DNA of 53,060 nucleotides from a virus. A program made the position numbers and the translations under genes. The stretch covers positions 1-53,060 of the IMG/VR virus record IMGVR_UViG_3300027554_000056. One strand, 5' to 3'. Under the pieces are notes generated by a model. That model did not search any database and was not told the DNA's origin. It saw only the letters and a program-made list of their open reading frames with translations. This document shows positions 21,356 through 30,624 of the stretch, in pieces; the first letter of the stretch is position 1; each line of letters begins with the position of its first letter.

Positions 21356-22104
21356 TGGCTGATAAACCGCTCAAGCAGCTGGTCAGTACCAATTTTATGC
21401 TCAACCAAATTCAAAACGCGGTAGTTCATCCACTAGCGTCTGATCCAGCGGCACCGGTAGATTTTCAAATTTGGGGAAACACCACCACCAACAAAATTAA
21501 AATTAAGATCAATGGTGTTGTCGAAGAGCTTGCGACACTTGGAGATGTAAACGCCGGTGGTTTATCAACTGCCACGTTTGACGCAAATACCATATTAAAA
21601 GCCGATGCTGATGATACTCCGGTGGCTCTGCCAGTAGCGCCCTCTAGCATATTAGGCCGCGCGGCAGCTGGAGGCATCGCAGCGTTGACGCCTGCTGAAG
21701 TTAAAACTGTTCTGGGTATTCCTGCTGGGGCGTTGGCAGATCAAGGATATGTAGACAACCAAATAGCCACTTTGATTGATACATCCCCAGATGCGCTGAA
21801 CACGTTGAATGAGCTTGCTGCAGCTTTGGGTGATGACGCCAACTTTTCAGCAACGGTAAATTTCGCCCTTGGTAATCGAACGCAGCAATTCACAACATTA
21901 ATTGGTGATGCAACTGCAACCACGTTTGCGTTGACACATGGCTTTACGCGCAATGTGACTGCTGCGTTATACAAGGAATCAGGTGGCGAGCGCTATTGGG
22001 CAGGAGAAAGCGCCGGTCCGGCTGCATCTGTAACTTACACATTCGATTTCGCAGCACCCCCGGCCAACAATGAATATCGTGTCGTCATTCAGGGACTGGC
22101 GTAG
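21355..22104 (+). CDS. Tail-fibre-type protein with phage tail repeat (249 aa)
   Basis: Residues 125-165 (YVDNQIATLIDTSPDALNTL then NELAAALGDDANFSATV) match the well known phage tail-fibre repeat. A C-terminal beta-sandwich domain (180-249, TLIGDATATTFALTHGFTRN, then YTFDFAAPPANNEYRVVI) is shared with the preceding protein. The N-terminal 80 residues are beta-rich and may attach to the virion (TNKIKIKINGVVEEL). It is expected to be a trimeric, receptor-binding or spacer fibre. Confidence 0.75.
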   Translation: MADKPLKQLVSTNFMLNQIQNAVVHPLASDPAAPVDFQIWGNTTTNKIKIKINGVVEELATLGDVNAGGLSTATFDANTILKADADDTPVALPVAPSSILGRAAAGGIAALTPAEVKTVLGIPAGALADQGYVDNQIATLIDTSPDALNTLNELAAALGDDANFSATVNFALGNRTQQFTTLIGDATATTFALTHGFTRNVTAALYKESGGERYWAGESAGPAASVTYTFDFAAPPANNEYRVVIQGLA

Positions 22105-22138
22105 ATCAATAGGTGGATAACGTTCGGAGCATCGAGTT

Positions 22139-24025
22139 ATGACTGGATTTGATCCAATATTGAACCTTGGTCAAAGTGCCGTTGGTGTAGGAACCAAGGC
22201 AGAGCGCTTAGTTGCGAATAATAATTTTCTTTGGTATCAGGATGACGGTTCAATTTGGGAAAAAGCGTTCGGTTCCAACGTGTGGGTACGTCGAAACTTT
22301 GCAGGAGAAGAGCTAACGGTTGACGCATCAATAACACATCAGGCGGTGAAATACACAATAGCTCATTTATCTGATAGTGCGGCCGCTGCAACTGAATATC
22401 AACTCAAGCTAACAATGTTAGATCAGAGTAACCAGGAAATCATTATCAGCGGTGATTCTCTTGCTGCAGCTCCAACATTAATCACAGACAATCGGCTTAT
22501 TAAGGAAGCTGAGAATACCGCTACAGCTATAACCGGGACAATGGGCAGTTTAGAGATCGATAAGCTTTCTGCTGCGTTATGGGGACGAATACGCTTCGAA
22601 TATAAGGTAACGGACTCAAACAACGATTTTGGTGTCAAGACACTTGAGCAGCACGGCTTATTTGCTACTGACCCACTACCAATCTACGACTGCACGCCAA
22701 GTAACTTTGTTTCTCAGCTCGCAGCGATGCTGGCGAATGGTGGGGGGACATTAAATCTAACTACTCCTGGTAACTACGACCTTATAGGATTAGAAGGAGG
22801 AAAAACAGCGTTTAAATCTGATAGTGCCGGAGGTTTAAACACTATGCTGGTGCGTGGTCTCGGGAAAGACGCTGGGACAGTCATAAGATTCACTGATAAT
22901 GGCGGATTTAATCAAGTCAGACCAATAAACATAATCAATAGCAGTAACTTAGAATTTGCTGATCTTGAGATTGATGGTTACTGGGTCAATCACTATCACC
23001 CTGACACACCATCTCGATTGAACACCACGCATGGTATAAAGCATGGCGCGGTTGATTATTGGAAAGGCGACGGTTTGGCAGTATATGACTGGATCGGAAA
23101 AGAAGGTATAGACAACGGATACGATGAGCACGGCGCAACTATCCAATTTGATAACGCCACAATTATGCACCAGTCAAACATTCTGTTACGTGACTGTACT
23201 AACGTCTTACTGAGAAACGTTAGAAGCGTTCGTGCCGGTGGAGATGGATTTAATTTTGGAGATGTTAGTGGTGTGTTTTTGGATAACACTCTTATTGATG
23301 ACTGCATGAGAAACGGCGTTACTTTTGGGCAGACTGGCTCATCCAATATAGACATTGGAATAGGTGGAAACTGTGAGCTAGGTGCTTTGAATAACGTTCA
23401 AAACGTAGATTTCGAACATTCAATTATTAATCAAAATATTTGGCTACACAGCGGTATAACTGTTGGTGAGCAGGATTATGATTACATTGACCAAGATCAG
23501 ATATGGGCGTTGGCTGATGTTGACGGGGTTCATTTGGGCGCTATTGATGTAAATAAAACACCTATAGCAATACGTAACTCGACCGGTGTGGTTTGCAATG
23601 ATGTTACGAATATCGGAGCATTGGTTGTTGATGGCACCAGCGATACGCCGGTATTTAATAATCCAACGTTTGATATTGATGGGTCCAAGTTACGTCGCGT
23701 TTCAGAGGGAGGATCAATTCAGAATGGAGTTTATGTGCCATTTATTCTAGCTGGGATTTTATGTCGAGAAGCTAACGGTGGACGTCCAGTTGGTTTGGAG
23801 TTAAATAACCCAACTATCGTTGCAAATAACATAGATACAGATGTTATTGAGATTAATAGTGTCGAATCGTTCAAAATGGAAAACGCTACGCTAACTGGTG
23901 ATAATGGATGGGGCACGGCCCTCAGACTAAGAGGTAAATCTTCATCAGAACCATTGGACGCGGAGCTTTCCGATAACTCAGCAAATCTCGCTCCGACCAT
24001 CGTGTCAGATGTCAATCTAATTTAG
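22139..24025 (+). CDS. Beta-helix tailspike (628 aa)
   Basis: N-terminal part (1-170) looks like a beta-sandwich adaptor (TKAERLVANNNFLWYQDDGS). From about 180 on is a right-handed beta-helix of the pectate-lyase-like type: many short rungs with Asn/Asp turns such as NSSNLEFADLEIDGYW, NVLLRNVRSVRAGGDGFNFG, NTLIDDCMRNGVTFG. Tailspikes of this kind bind and often cut host capsule or O-antigen. Acidic residues in the HHP- and GDG-containing rungs could be catalytic. It lies before the packaging genes, unlike in lambda. Confidence 0.8.
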   Translation: MTGFDPILNLGQSAVGVGTKAERLVANNNFLWYQDDGSIWEKAFGSNVWVRRNFAGEELTVDASITHQAVKYTIAHLSDSAAAATEYQLKLTMLDQSNQEIIISGDSLAAAPTLITDNRLIKEAENTATAITGTMGSLEIDKLSAALWGRIRFEYKVTDSNNDFGVKTLEQHGLFATDPLPIYDCTPSNFVSQLAAMLANGGGTLNLTTPGNYDLIGLEGGKTAFKSDSAGGLNTMLVRGLGKDAGTVIRFTDNGGFNQVRPINIINSSNLEFADLEIDGYWVNHYHPDTPSRLNTTHGIKHGAVDYWKGDGLAVYDWIGKEGIDNGYDEHGATIQFDNATIMHQSNILLRDCTNVLLRNVRSVRAGGDGFNFGDVSGVFLDNTLIDDCMRNGVTFGQTGSSNIDIGIGGNCELGALNNVQNVDFEHSIINQNIWLHSGITVGEQDYDYIDQDQIWALADVDGVHLGAIDVNKTPIAIRNSTGVVCNDVTNIGALVVDGTSDTPVFNNPTFDIDGSKLRRVSEGGSIQNGVYVPFILAGILCREANGGRPVGLELNNPTIVANNIDTDVIEINSVESFKMENATLTGDNGWGTALRLRGKSSSEPLDAELSDNSANLAPTIVSDVNLI

Positions 24026-24035
24026 GTTAATAGAA

Positions 24036-24659
24036 ATGGGCATACCAGCAGAAGTCAGTAAAAGCGGGCCATTCCCTATACTTGGTGTTGTAGATGATGT
24101 TACAAAAGAAGTGTTGGATGTGTTGGGGTATTACCCAGAAAGTGATACATGGGATGCGATACCCGCGAGCGAAGATTCGGCAAGTGCTCCCAGCAGTATT
24201 ACACCATTTAAGGATTACTTATTAAACGATCACTCGTTCGATTCAAATAATCAATACCAGTTACCAAACCCTGCTGGCAGCTTATCTTTTCTACTTAATA
24301 AAGTAGGTGAGTTCAGCATAGAAGGCTTCATTCAATACAGAGCAAACGCAACTAGCGATATACAAACTACTATCAATTATTCTGAAACTAAGTTGTCTGG
24401 AGCAGTAGGATTTAACGGAGCTACATTCGGAGATGCTGCGCCGACGGTAGCCCAAATGCAAACAGCATCTGGTTTTGATACTGATCAAGCGAAGTTTGCA
24501 GGAGATGCTTTACTGGATATGCACGTAAATATCAAAGGCTCCATAAAAGTTGATTCGATAACAGGAATACTTACTCTTTCATATGCTCAGCGAATTATAC
24601 ATGCAGACACAGTAATAGTACGCGCAGGCAGCTATTTAACTGCAACTCAAATTGGCTAA
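24036..24659 (+). CDS. Fibre-associated protein (207 aa)
   Basis: ATG at 24036, 11 bases after the spike gene. The N-terminus (MGIPAEVSKSGPFPILGVVDDVTKEVLDVLGYYP) is followed by a Ser/Ala-rich linker and a beta-rich domain (LSFLLNKVGEFSIEGFIQYR, then DMHVNIKGSIKVDSITGILTLSY). It may be a spike tip, tail-fibre chaperone or virion decoration protein. Expression with the spike supports a virion role; the family is not recognised. Confidence 0.55.
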   Translation: MGIPAEVSKSGPFPILGVVDDVTKEVLDVLGYYPESDTWDAIPASEDSASAPSSITPFKDYLLNDHSFDSNNQYQLPNPAGSLSFLLNKVGEFSIEGFIQYRANATSDIQTTINYSETKLSGAVGFNGATFGDAAPTVAQMQTASGFDTDQAKFAGDALLDMHVNIKGSIKVDSITGILTLSYAQRIIHADTVIVRAGSYLTATQIG

Positions 24660-24770
24660 CAGGTCATGCGACAGATTGATCTGATATCGCTACATTGGCA
24701 GCAATGTTTTATGTTTTGCGTCGCCGCATTATTAATCAACGGGTCCTTCCCATGCATATACGGTCATAGC

Positions 24771-24790
24771 GGGTGGTAAGCCTCCCGGTT
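24771..24790 (+). terminator. Hairpin upstream of the terminase genes
   Basis: GGGTGG-taag-CCTCCC followed by GGTTTTC forms a short stem with a weak T-run. The 24660-24838 gap must also hold the entry to the packaging genes, and in a lambda-type phage cos would be expected here; GGGTCCTTCCC at 24741-24751 is a possible part of it. Confidence 0.4.
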
Positions 24791-24838
24791 TTCGTGAATA
24801 TTTCAAACCTCTATGCGCCACAGCAGCAGGTGAGCTGA

Positions 24839-25369
24839 GTGCATGCTGTTAAGGCTCGGCAGGGTTGGAGTAAGTCTGATCTTGCCAATGAGTTTGGAAT
24901 CGATAGGCGACGTGTGGACACGCTTCTCGAAGGTGTCGAGGCAAGGGGTAATAAATTCAGAGGGCATCCGACTTATTGGATTGCTGATGTTGCATTGCCC
25001 CTGGCTCAATACGCTAAAAAACAAACGACACCGAACAGCCAGCCGCAGACCGACGATGATGGAAACGATCTCGTTATTGGTTTAGGTGAAGGCCAATTGC
25101 ATCCGGACAAGCTTGACCCGAAAAGCCGAAAGGAATGGTACGACGGCGAGAAGGTCCGAAAGATCATGCTTAAAGATGATGCTGATCTGGTACCCAAATC
25201 TGAGGTTCGTGCAGGTCAGGCCAGTTTGTTTAAAACTATGAAGGCCTTTCTGTTGACGCTGCCCGATGTGCTTGAACGTGATGCAGGGTTGCCGCCGAAG
25301 GCCATAGCGCGAACCGCGGTATTAGCCGATAAGTTGTGTGACAACTTCGCCGATCTAGCTAACGACTAA
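24839..25369 (+). CDS. Terminase small subunit, DUF1441/Nu1-like (176 aa)
   Basis: GTG start at 24839 after AGGTGAG. The N-terminus is a helix-turn-helix (GWSKSDLANEFGIDRRRVDT) as in Nu1-type small terminases that recognise cos. The C-terminal part has the DUF1441 pattern LVPKSEVRAGQASLFKTMKAFLLTLPDVLERD and LPPKAIARTAV. It precedes the large subunit directly (its TAA overlaps ATG by one base). It should bind the packaging site and load the large subunit. Confidence 0.85.
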   Translation: MHAVKARQGWSKSDLANEFGIDRRRVDTLLEGVEARGNKFRGHPTYWIADVALPLAQYAKKQTTPNSQPQTDDDGNDLVIGLGEGQLHPDKLDPKSRKEWYDGEKVRKIMLKDDADLVPKSEVRAGQASLFKTMKAFLLTLPDVLERDAGLPPKAIARTAVLADKLCDNFADLAND

Positions 25370-27471
25370 TGAGCTACGCCAGCTGGAATGAAATTTTGAA
25401 GGAAACTTCAAAGTTGGTCCGGGTTGGTGAGCGCTTAACGGTCCCGAAAGCTGCTGAGGCGTACGTCAAAACCGAGTCTGGTGATTGGTCTAATGATCTG
25501 ACCTACTACATGAACAAGCCTGCAGAGACACTAACGTCTCGATTGCATAAAGGTGTCGTATTCGTTGGCCCTGCAAGGACCGGCAAGTCTCAAGCGTTAG
25601 GGGATAACTGGGTGGCGCACAACGTTATGTGCGACCCGACTGACATGCTGCTGGTTTTTCCTTCTGGCAGAACAGCTGAACGATTCTCGAAGAGGCGGCT
25701 GGATAAAATGCATCGGCATTCTCCAGACATCCGTGCAGAGTTGGGTGATCAATCGTCTGATAACAACATTGGCGAAAAAACCTACAAATCTGGTGCTTGT
25801 GTGATGCTGGTTAGTCCGACAAAAAACACTTTGTCGACGTTGGATTTCTGCAAGGTTTTGTTGTCCGATTACGAACGTTATGACCTGGACATCGGTGGTG
25901 ATGGTTCAGCATGGGTCATGGGTTCGAAGCGAACGCAAACGTTCTTAAGTCGAGGCATGACATGCGCTGAGTCGTCACCATCGAGACCGATACTTGATTC
26001 GTCTTGGGTGATACCGGCCGAATCTCCACACCTTGCACCGCCATGCGAAGGTGTTCTTGAGCTCTACAACGAAGGCACACGTCACCGGTTATATGCAAAG
26101 TGCCAGCATTGCGGCGAGTACTGGTTGCCCGGTCCTGATTATCGATCGGCGTTTATACCTGAGGCGGGTGATTATTCAAGTATCAAGGACCGAGCTCGTG
26201 ATTGTGGTTTGCCTTGTGCTATTTGCGGTTCGATTAATACGCAAACAGATCTTGATGGCGATGGTTACTCTCACGAGCACCACTTAAAGCGATCAGGCGT
26301 GTGGGTTGCTGAAGGTCAAATGATTAATCAATATGGAGAAGTCTCCGGTCAAGTCTATGACACGGAAATAGACTCTTATTGGATGCCTGGTTGGTTTGCC
26401 GCATTTCAAAGCTGGCAGGGAATATTTGAAAGAACGCTGGCTGGTTTGGATTCATTCGATCGAACCGGCCGTGAGGACAAGCTCAAAGGCACGGTAAACG
26501 TCGATCAGGGCGCACCGTTCCTATCGCTACACCGTCAAAGCGATACCAGCGCTAAGTCACTAATGGAAAAAGCACAGGATGTTGAGGCACCGCATCAGAA
26601 GGGTGTTGTTCCTGACTGGGGTCGGTACCTGATCGGCACCATAGATAACCAGGCTTATTCGCTTGATTTGCAAGTGCACGCATTTGGCATTGATGGCCAA
26701 TACACCGTTATCGATCGACACGCAATCACTGTCTCTGAATCTCGCAAGGATGTTAACGGCAAGCCGGTCGTGATCGAGGCGGCCACGTACGTCGAAGACT
26801 TAGCCGTTTTGTTTCCTGAGATGATTGACAAGAAATACCCGACCGATGACGGCCGGATGATGTCAATCAAAGCTGTCTTCATGGACATGCATGGCGCACC
26901 AGGGCTCTCGCCAAATGCCCGTCAATTCTGGCGCGACTGTCATGCACAGGGCAAGGGCGATCGAGTTCGATTGGTTCGTGGTGGTTCAAACAAGCGAGCC
27001 GACTTGTATAAACAAACATGGCCGGATTCGACCGACAAGGCGAGCAACGCAAAACCGTTCGCATCCATTGCACGTGGTGATGTACCGGTGTTAACGCTCA
27101 ACACCGACACGGCCAAGGACATGGTTAAGAGATCACTGGATCGCGAGACAGTCGGTCCAGGTTACCTACACCTTCCGACCTGGGCTGACTTGAGTTGGTT
27201 CGAGGAAATAGTTGCAGAGATTCGCAAGCCTTCAGGGGTTTGGGAGAAGGCTGGTGACCATGTTCGAAACGAAACGCTAGACCACCTTACATATGCCCAG
27301 GCCGGTAACGATTACATTGGCGGCAACTTGATCGATTGGGAGAGTCCACCGGATTGGGCGGCACCATGGAAAGACAATAGCCTTATCGAAGGCAACGTGA
27401 GCAGGGACAATGAAGGTAATGTGCCTGCTTTTTTTGATGATGATTTCGGAGATAACGATCCATGGCTGTAG
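25369..27471 (+). CDS. Terminase large subunit, lambda GpA type (700 aa)
   Basis: Packaging motor and cos nuclease. Walker A at residues 67-74 (GPARTGKS), a Walker-B-like VLLSDYERYD near 162-171, and a zinc-type CxxC pair (KCQHCGEYW ... LPCAICGS). The C-terminal half contains the nuclease region (GTIDNQAYSLDLQVHAFGID, then MDMHGAPGLSPNARQFWRDC) and ends with the NETLDHLTYAQAG motif common in this family. Length is normal. It overlaps gpW by 10 bases. Strong identification. Confidence 0.95.
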   Translation: MSYASWNEILKETSKLVRVGERLTVPKAAEAYVKTESGDWSNDLTYYMNKPAETLTSRLHKGVVFVGPARTGKSQALGDNWVAHNVMCDPTDMLLVFPSGRTAERFSKRRLDKMHRHSPDIRAELGDQSSDNNIGEKTYKSGACVMLVSPTKNTLSTLDFCKVLLSDYERYDLDIGGDGSAWVMGSKRTQTFLSRGMTCAESSPSRPILDSSWVIPAESPHLAPPCEGVLELYNEGTRHRLYAKCQHCGEYWLPGPDYRSAFIPEAGDYSSIKDRARDCGLPCAICGSINTQTDLDGDGYSHEHHLKRSGVWVAEGQMINQYGEVSGQVYDTEIDSYWMPGWFAAFQSWQGIFERTLAGLDSFDRTGREDKLKGTVNVDQGAPFLSLHRQSDTSAKSLMEKAQDVEAPHQKGVVPDWGRYLIGTIDNQAYSLDLQVHAFGIDGQYTVIDRHAITVSESRKDVNGKPVVIEAATYVEDLAVLFPEMIDKKYPTDDGRMMSIKAVFMDMHGAPGLSPNARQFWRDCHAQGKGDRVRLVRGGSNKRADLYKQTWPDSTDKASNAKPFASIARGDVPVLTLNTDTAKDMVKRSLDRETVGPGYLHLPTWADLSWFEEIVAEIRKPSGVWEKAGDHVRNETLDHLTYAQAGNDYIGGNLIDWESPPDWAAPWKDNSLIEGNVSRDNEGNVPAFFDDDFGDNDPWL

Positions 27472-27719
27472 CTTTAACTGATGCCGATTTAGTGCTACAT
27501 CAAACGCGTCTTGCAAATGCTGTGGCCGCGCTTGATCGAATTGAAAATGGCGATCAAGAGGCGAGCATCAGTCATGGAAACTCAGCCAGCAATTCATCCA
27601 TATCGTTCACCAAAGCAGACCCGATTGCATTACGCGCAAAGATTAGTCGGCTTCAATGGGAAATAGAAAACAAATGTTTGCAAAGTTTCAGCCACACACC
27701 GGTGACGATTTGTAACTGA
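27462..27719 (+). CDS. gpW-type head-tail joining protein (85 aa)
   Basis: Small protein in the gpW position between terminase and portal. ATG at 27462 overlaps the terminase end by ten bases. The sequence shows the gpW look: a first helix (DLVLHQTRLANAVAALDRIENG), a loop with ISFTKADPIALRAKI and a second helix (LQWEIENK). gpW is needed to attach the tail connector to the filled head. The ORF overlaps the portal start by one base. Confidence 0.75.
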   Translation: MAVALTDADLVLHQTRLANAVAALDRIENGDQEASISHGNSASNSSISFTKADPIALRAKISRLQWEIENKCLQSFSHTPVTICN

Positions 27720-29383
27720 TGCAACACCCTTATATCGCAGGCCAGAGCTACTCCGGTCTACTGGACCATCGTGGCCAGCCAATGGTGACGGCGGGCAGTA
27801 GTCCACGCGATACGCAGCATTATGGAGCATCACACAGTGCTCGGGAAATGCAGGGATGGGATGTTGACAGTGGTGATGCGAACCGTGACAACAATAGCGA
27901 GCTTGGAACGCTCACCGCAAGAGCTCGTGATCTCGATAGAAATAATGGTCTTGCGAAAAATATCCGAGTCGTTAAAGGCGACAACATTATCGGCACTGGG
28001 TTGCAAATATCCCCGATGCCGAACTGGCGAGTACTGGGCCACGATGCGGACTGGGCGGCTGACTGGTCAAAGAACGTAAAAGCTCATTGGAATGACTTCG
28101 CGCGATCGCGTTTTGTTGACTCCGATGGTGAGGACAATTTTCACCAACAAACCCGACTGGTATTTAATAGCGAATTTTTAGCCGGTGGTGGTTGCGTTGT
28201 TCCGATGTGGAAAAAACGCCCTGGAACGATCTACAAAACCTGCTTCAAAATTATAGAAGCAGACCGTCTCTGCAATCCAAGCGAAGCCGATGACACAGCG
28301 AAGATTGCTGGTGGAGTTGAGCGCGCGCGCGATGGTGAGATCGTGGCTTACCACGTTAGAAACGTGCACCCGGGTGCTGACGATCAAAGCACTACATTGA
28401 AATGGGAGCGAATCCCTGCCTACTTCCCAACTGGTCGCAAGCGATTCGTACACGTATATGAAAAGACACGCCCAGGGCAATCGCGAGGTGTAGTCGCTGC
28501 TTCTAACGTGATGGCAGCATTTGGCTTGCTGGGAAAATACACGCTTACAGAGCTTCAGTCACAAGCGATCAACGCAAAGATCACGCAAGTTCTAGAAACA
28601 CCGCTCAGTGATGAGCAAGCTGCTGAGTTATTCGGTGGAAAAAAAGATGACTACTCGAAACACCGTAGCAATTGGAAAGGTCAGCTTGATGCTGGAACGA
28701 TTCTTAAGCTGCCGGTCGGTACATCGCTCAAGTCTCATGACCCGAAACGACCGGCACCAGCGTTTGTTGCGTTCATTGAGCACCATTTACGTGAGATTGG
28801 CGCTGGCTTCGGGCTGCCATTCGAACTGGCGATGCGCAATTTCAGTAAGACGAACTATTCAAGTGCACGTGCTGCATTGCTTGAGGCATGGCGTCACTTC
28901 CACGTTGAGCGCCAGCGTTATATCTATCAGCTTTGCCAGCCGTATTTTGATTGTTGGCTCGAAGAGGCGGTCGACTTAGGGATTATTGAAGCGCCTGATT
29001 TCCAGCTATACCGTACCGCGTATACCTACGCCGAATGGTATGCACCTTCGCACTTGCCGATCGATCAACTCAAGACTGCCAATGCTCAAAAAACTCGACT
29101 GGAATCTGGAACGATCACAAAGCAGCGAATAGCGATCGAAGAGGGTGAGGATTGGGAGGACATCGAGGACCAGCGATTAAAGGAACGAGTTAAGTCACAC
29201 GAGACTGAGATCAGATTCCAGAAAGCAAAAACGGCACTTGAAAAAGAGTATGGCGTTGAAGTGGTAGAGGTTGTGCCTACATCATCGCCAGCTGACCCTA
29301 GCGCTCCGCAGTCTGCTGAAGAAATGGATGCGAAAGAGCCAGAAGAAATAGTCGAAGAGACTGAGGAAGCAAATGCCGCATGA
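27719..29383 (+). CDS. Portal protein, lambda family (554 aa)
   Basis: Forms the dodecameric ring through which DNA enters and leaves. Typical features: AREMQGWDVDSGDANRDNNS, then LTARARDLDRNNGLAKNIRV, DNIIGTGLQISPMPN, and later EHHLREIGAGFGLPFELAMR and NYSSARAALLEAWRHFHVER, all characteristic of phage_portal_2. Length fits. It overlaps the protease gene by four bases. ATG at 27719 follows the gpW stop. Confidence 0.95.
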   Translation: MQHPYIAGQSYSGLLDHRGQPMVTAGSSPRDTQHYGASHSAREMQGWDVDSGDANRDNNSELGTLTARARDLDRNNGLAKNIRVVKGDNIIGTGLQISPMPNWRVLGHDADWAADWSKNVKAHWNDFARSRFVDSDGEDNFHQQTRLVFNSEFLAGGGCVVPMWKKRPGTIYKTCFKIIEADRLCNPSEADDTAKIAGGVERARDGEIVAYHVRNVHPGADDQSTTLKWERIPAYFPTGRKRFVHVYEKTRPGQSRGVVAASNVMAAFGLLGKYTLTELQSQAINAKITQVLETPLSDEQAAELFGGKKDDYSKHRSNWKGQLDAGTILKLPVGTSLKSHDPKRPAPAFVAFIEHHLREIGAGFGLPFELAMRNFSKTNYSSARAALLEAWRHFHVERQRYIYQLCQPYFDCWLEEAVDLGIIEAPDFQLYRTAYTYAEWYAPSHLPIDQLKTANAQKTRLESGTITKQRIAIEEGEDWEDIEDQRLKERVKSHETEIRFQKAKTALEKEYGVEVVEVVPTSSPADPSAPQSAEEMDAKEPEEIVEETEEANAA

Positions 29384-30624
29384 GTAAGAAAGTAAAACCA
29401 ACTCCGCGCAATTCATCAATCGCAGATATTTTTGGATGTGGTCAGTGGTTGATTACCGCTGATGGGCAAGCACAGCTCGAAGCTGCCACAAATCTATTGG
29501 CCGCGGCACAACCGCAAACGCTAAGCGCGACAACACAGCAAACCGATCTTCATGGCGTTGTTAACGTCATTGGTCCTCTTGCTCGATATGACAACTGGGT
29601 TAGTGGCTATCTCGGATGGTCAACGATCGAAGGTATACAACGCCAAGTAAAAGAATTGGATGCGAACGCGGACGTCAAAGAAATCACAATGAATTTCGAT
29701 ACACCGGGCGGTGTTGTTCATGGCCTTCCAGAGTGCGCGACAGCGATCGCAGAGTGCGAAACACCTATCAAGGCTTACACATCAGGCGTATGCGCATCGG
29801 CCGGCTACTGGCTAGCGAGTCAATGTGATGCGATGTACAGCAGCATCTTGGGAATCGTTGGAAATATCGGCGCAAAGAGTTATTTCTACGAACCAGAAAA
29901 AGAGGTGGTCACTTCTCGGCATGCTCCGAAAAAATCAGGCACCAGGGCTGGAACTCAAAGACTGGTTGACGATGTAGAGGCAGTGTTTATCGACACAGTT
30001 GCTGCTGGTCGTGGTGTGACTCGTGAGCACGTTATAGCTAATTACGGGGGTGGTGATGTGTTCGTCGGTCAGTCTGCAGTTGATGCAGGTCTAGTTGACG
30101 GCATCGCAACCTTTGATCAAATTCTTGCCGGAGATATCGGCATGCCACCGGTGCTAGACACCAATCATGAAACGTCAGCCATAGGGGAATCCATGAAAAC
30201 TGACACCACTACTACCGGCGGCAAAGCTACCGGAAAAACGACTGCGGCCGCTCCTGCGGAACCAGCAGCTGCTCAAGCAACCGCATCTGCAGCGCCAGAG
30301 CTCACTGCTGAGCAGGCTGCTACCGCCGCGGTTAAGGCGGAGCGCGAACGTAGCTCTGCAATTACCAAAGCCGGTGCTGGTAAAGATCAAACAATGGTCC
30401 AAGCCTACATCGATGACGGTGTCAGTGCTGAGCAGGCAACTGCATGGCTTGCCATGATGCCTGAGGTTAAGCCCGGAGGTGGTCTTGCCGCGCAAATGGC
30501 TGGCACCAATCCAGAGATCACTAACGGTGAACAAACTAATAGTGACGGTAGCGATGACGAGGACGCGAAAGCGACTGCGGAATACGTTGCTGGCGCTGAA
30601 TCCGCAATGAAGGAGATCGTGTAA
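29380..30624 (+). CDS. S49-type head maturation protease with scaffold domain (414 aa)
   Basis: Processes the procapsid, like lambda gpC. The N-terminal 250 residues are an SppA/ClpP-like fold: VVNVIGPLARY, MNFDTPGGVVHGLPE, catalytic Ser140 in SGVCASAGYWLASQ, and SILGIVGNIGAKSYF. The C-terminal 140 residues are the scaffold part, low complexity then helical (TAEQAATAAVKAERERSSAI). An in-frame internal start at 30193 would give the scaffold alone. ATG at 29380 overlaps the portal stop. Confidence 0.9.
   Translation: MSKKVKPTPRNSSIADIFGCGQWLITADGQAQLEAATNLLAAAQPQTLSATTQQTDLHGVVNVIGPLARYDNWVSGYLGWSTIEGIQRQVKELDANADVKEITMNFDTPGGVVHGLPECATAIAECETPIKAYTSGVCASAGYWLASQCDAMYSSILGIVGNIGAKSYFYEPEKEVVTSRHAPKKSGTRAGTQRLVDDVEAVFIDTVAAGRGVTREHVIANYGGGDVFVGQSAVDAGLVDGIATFDQILAGDIGMPPVLDTNHETSAIGESMKTDTTTTGGKATGKTTAAAPAEPAAAQATASAAPELTAEQAATAAVKAERERSSAITKAGAGKDQTMVQAYIDDGVSAEQATAWLAMMPEVKPGGGLAAQMAGTNPEITNGEQTNSDGSDDEDAKATAEYVAGAESAMKEIV
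30193..30624 (+). CDS. Nested scaffold protein, Nu3-like (143 aa)
   Basis: In-frame ATG at 30193 with GGGGAATCC as a ribosome site gives the C-terminal 143 residues of the S49 gene alone. It begins MKTDTTTTGGKATGKT, then Ala-rich and helical parts, which suits a removable head scaffold. The same nested start produces Nu3 from gene C in lambda; here it is inferred from the site and position. Confidence 0.65.
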   Translation: MKTDTTTTGGKATGKTTAAAPAEPAAAQATASAAPELTAEQAATAAVKAERERSSAITKAGAGKDQTMVQAYIDDGVSAEQATAWLAMMPEVKPGGGLAAQMAGTNPEITNGEQTNSDGSDDEDAKATAEYVAGAESAMKEIV

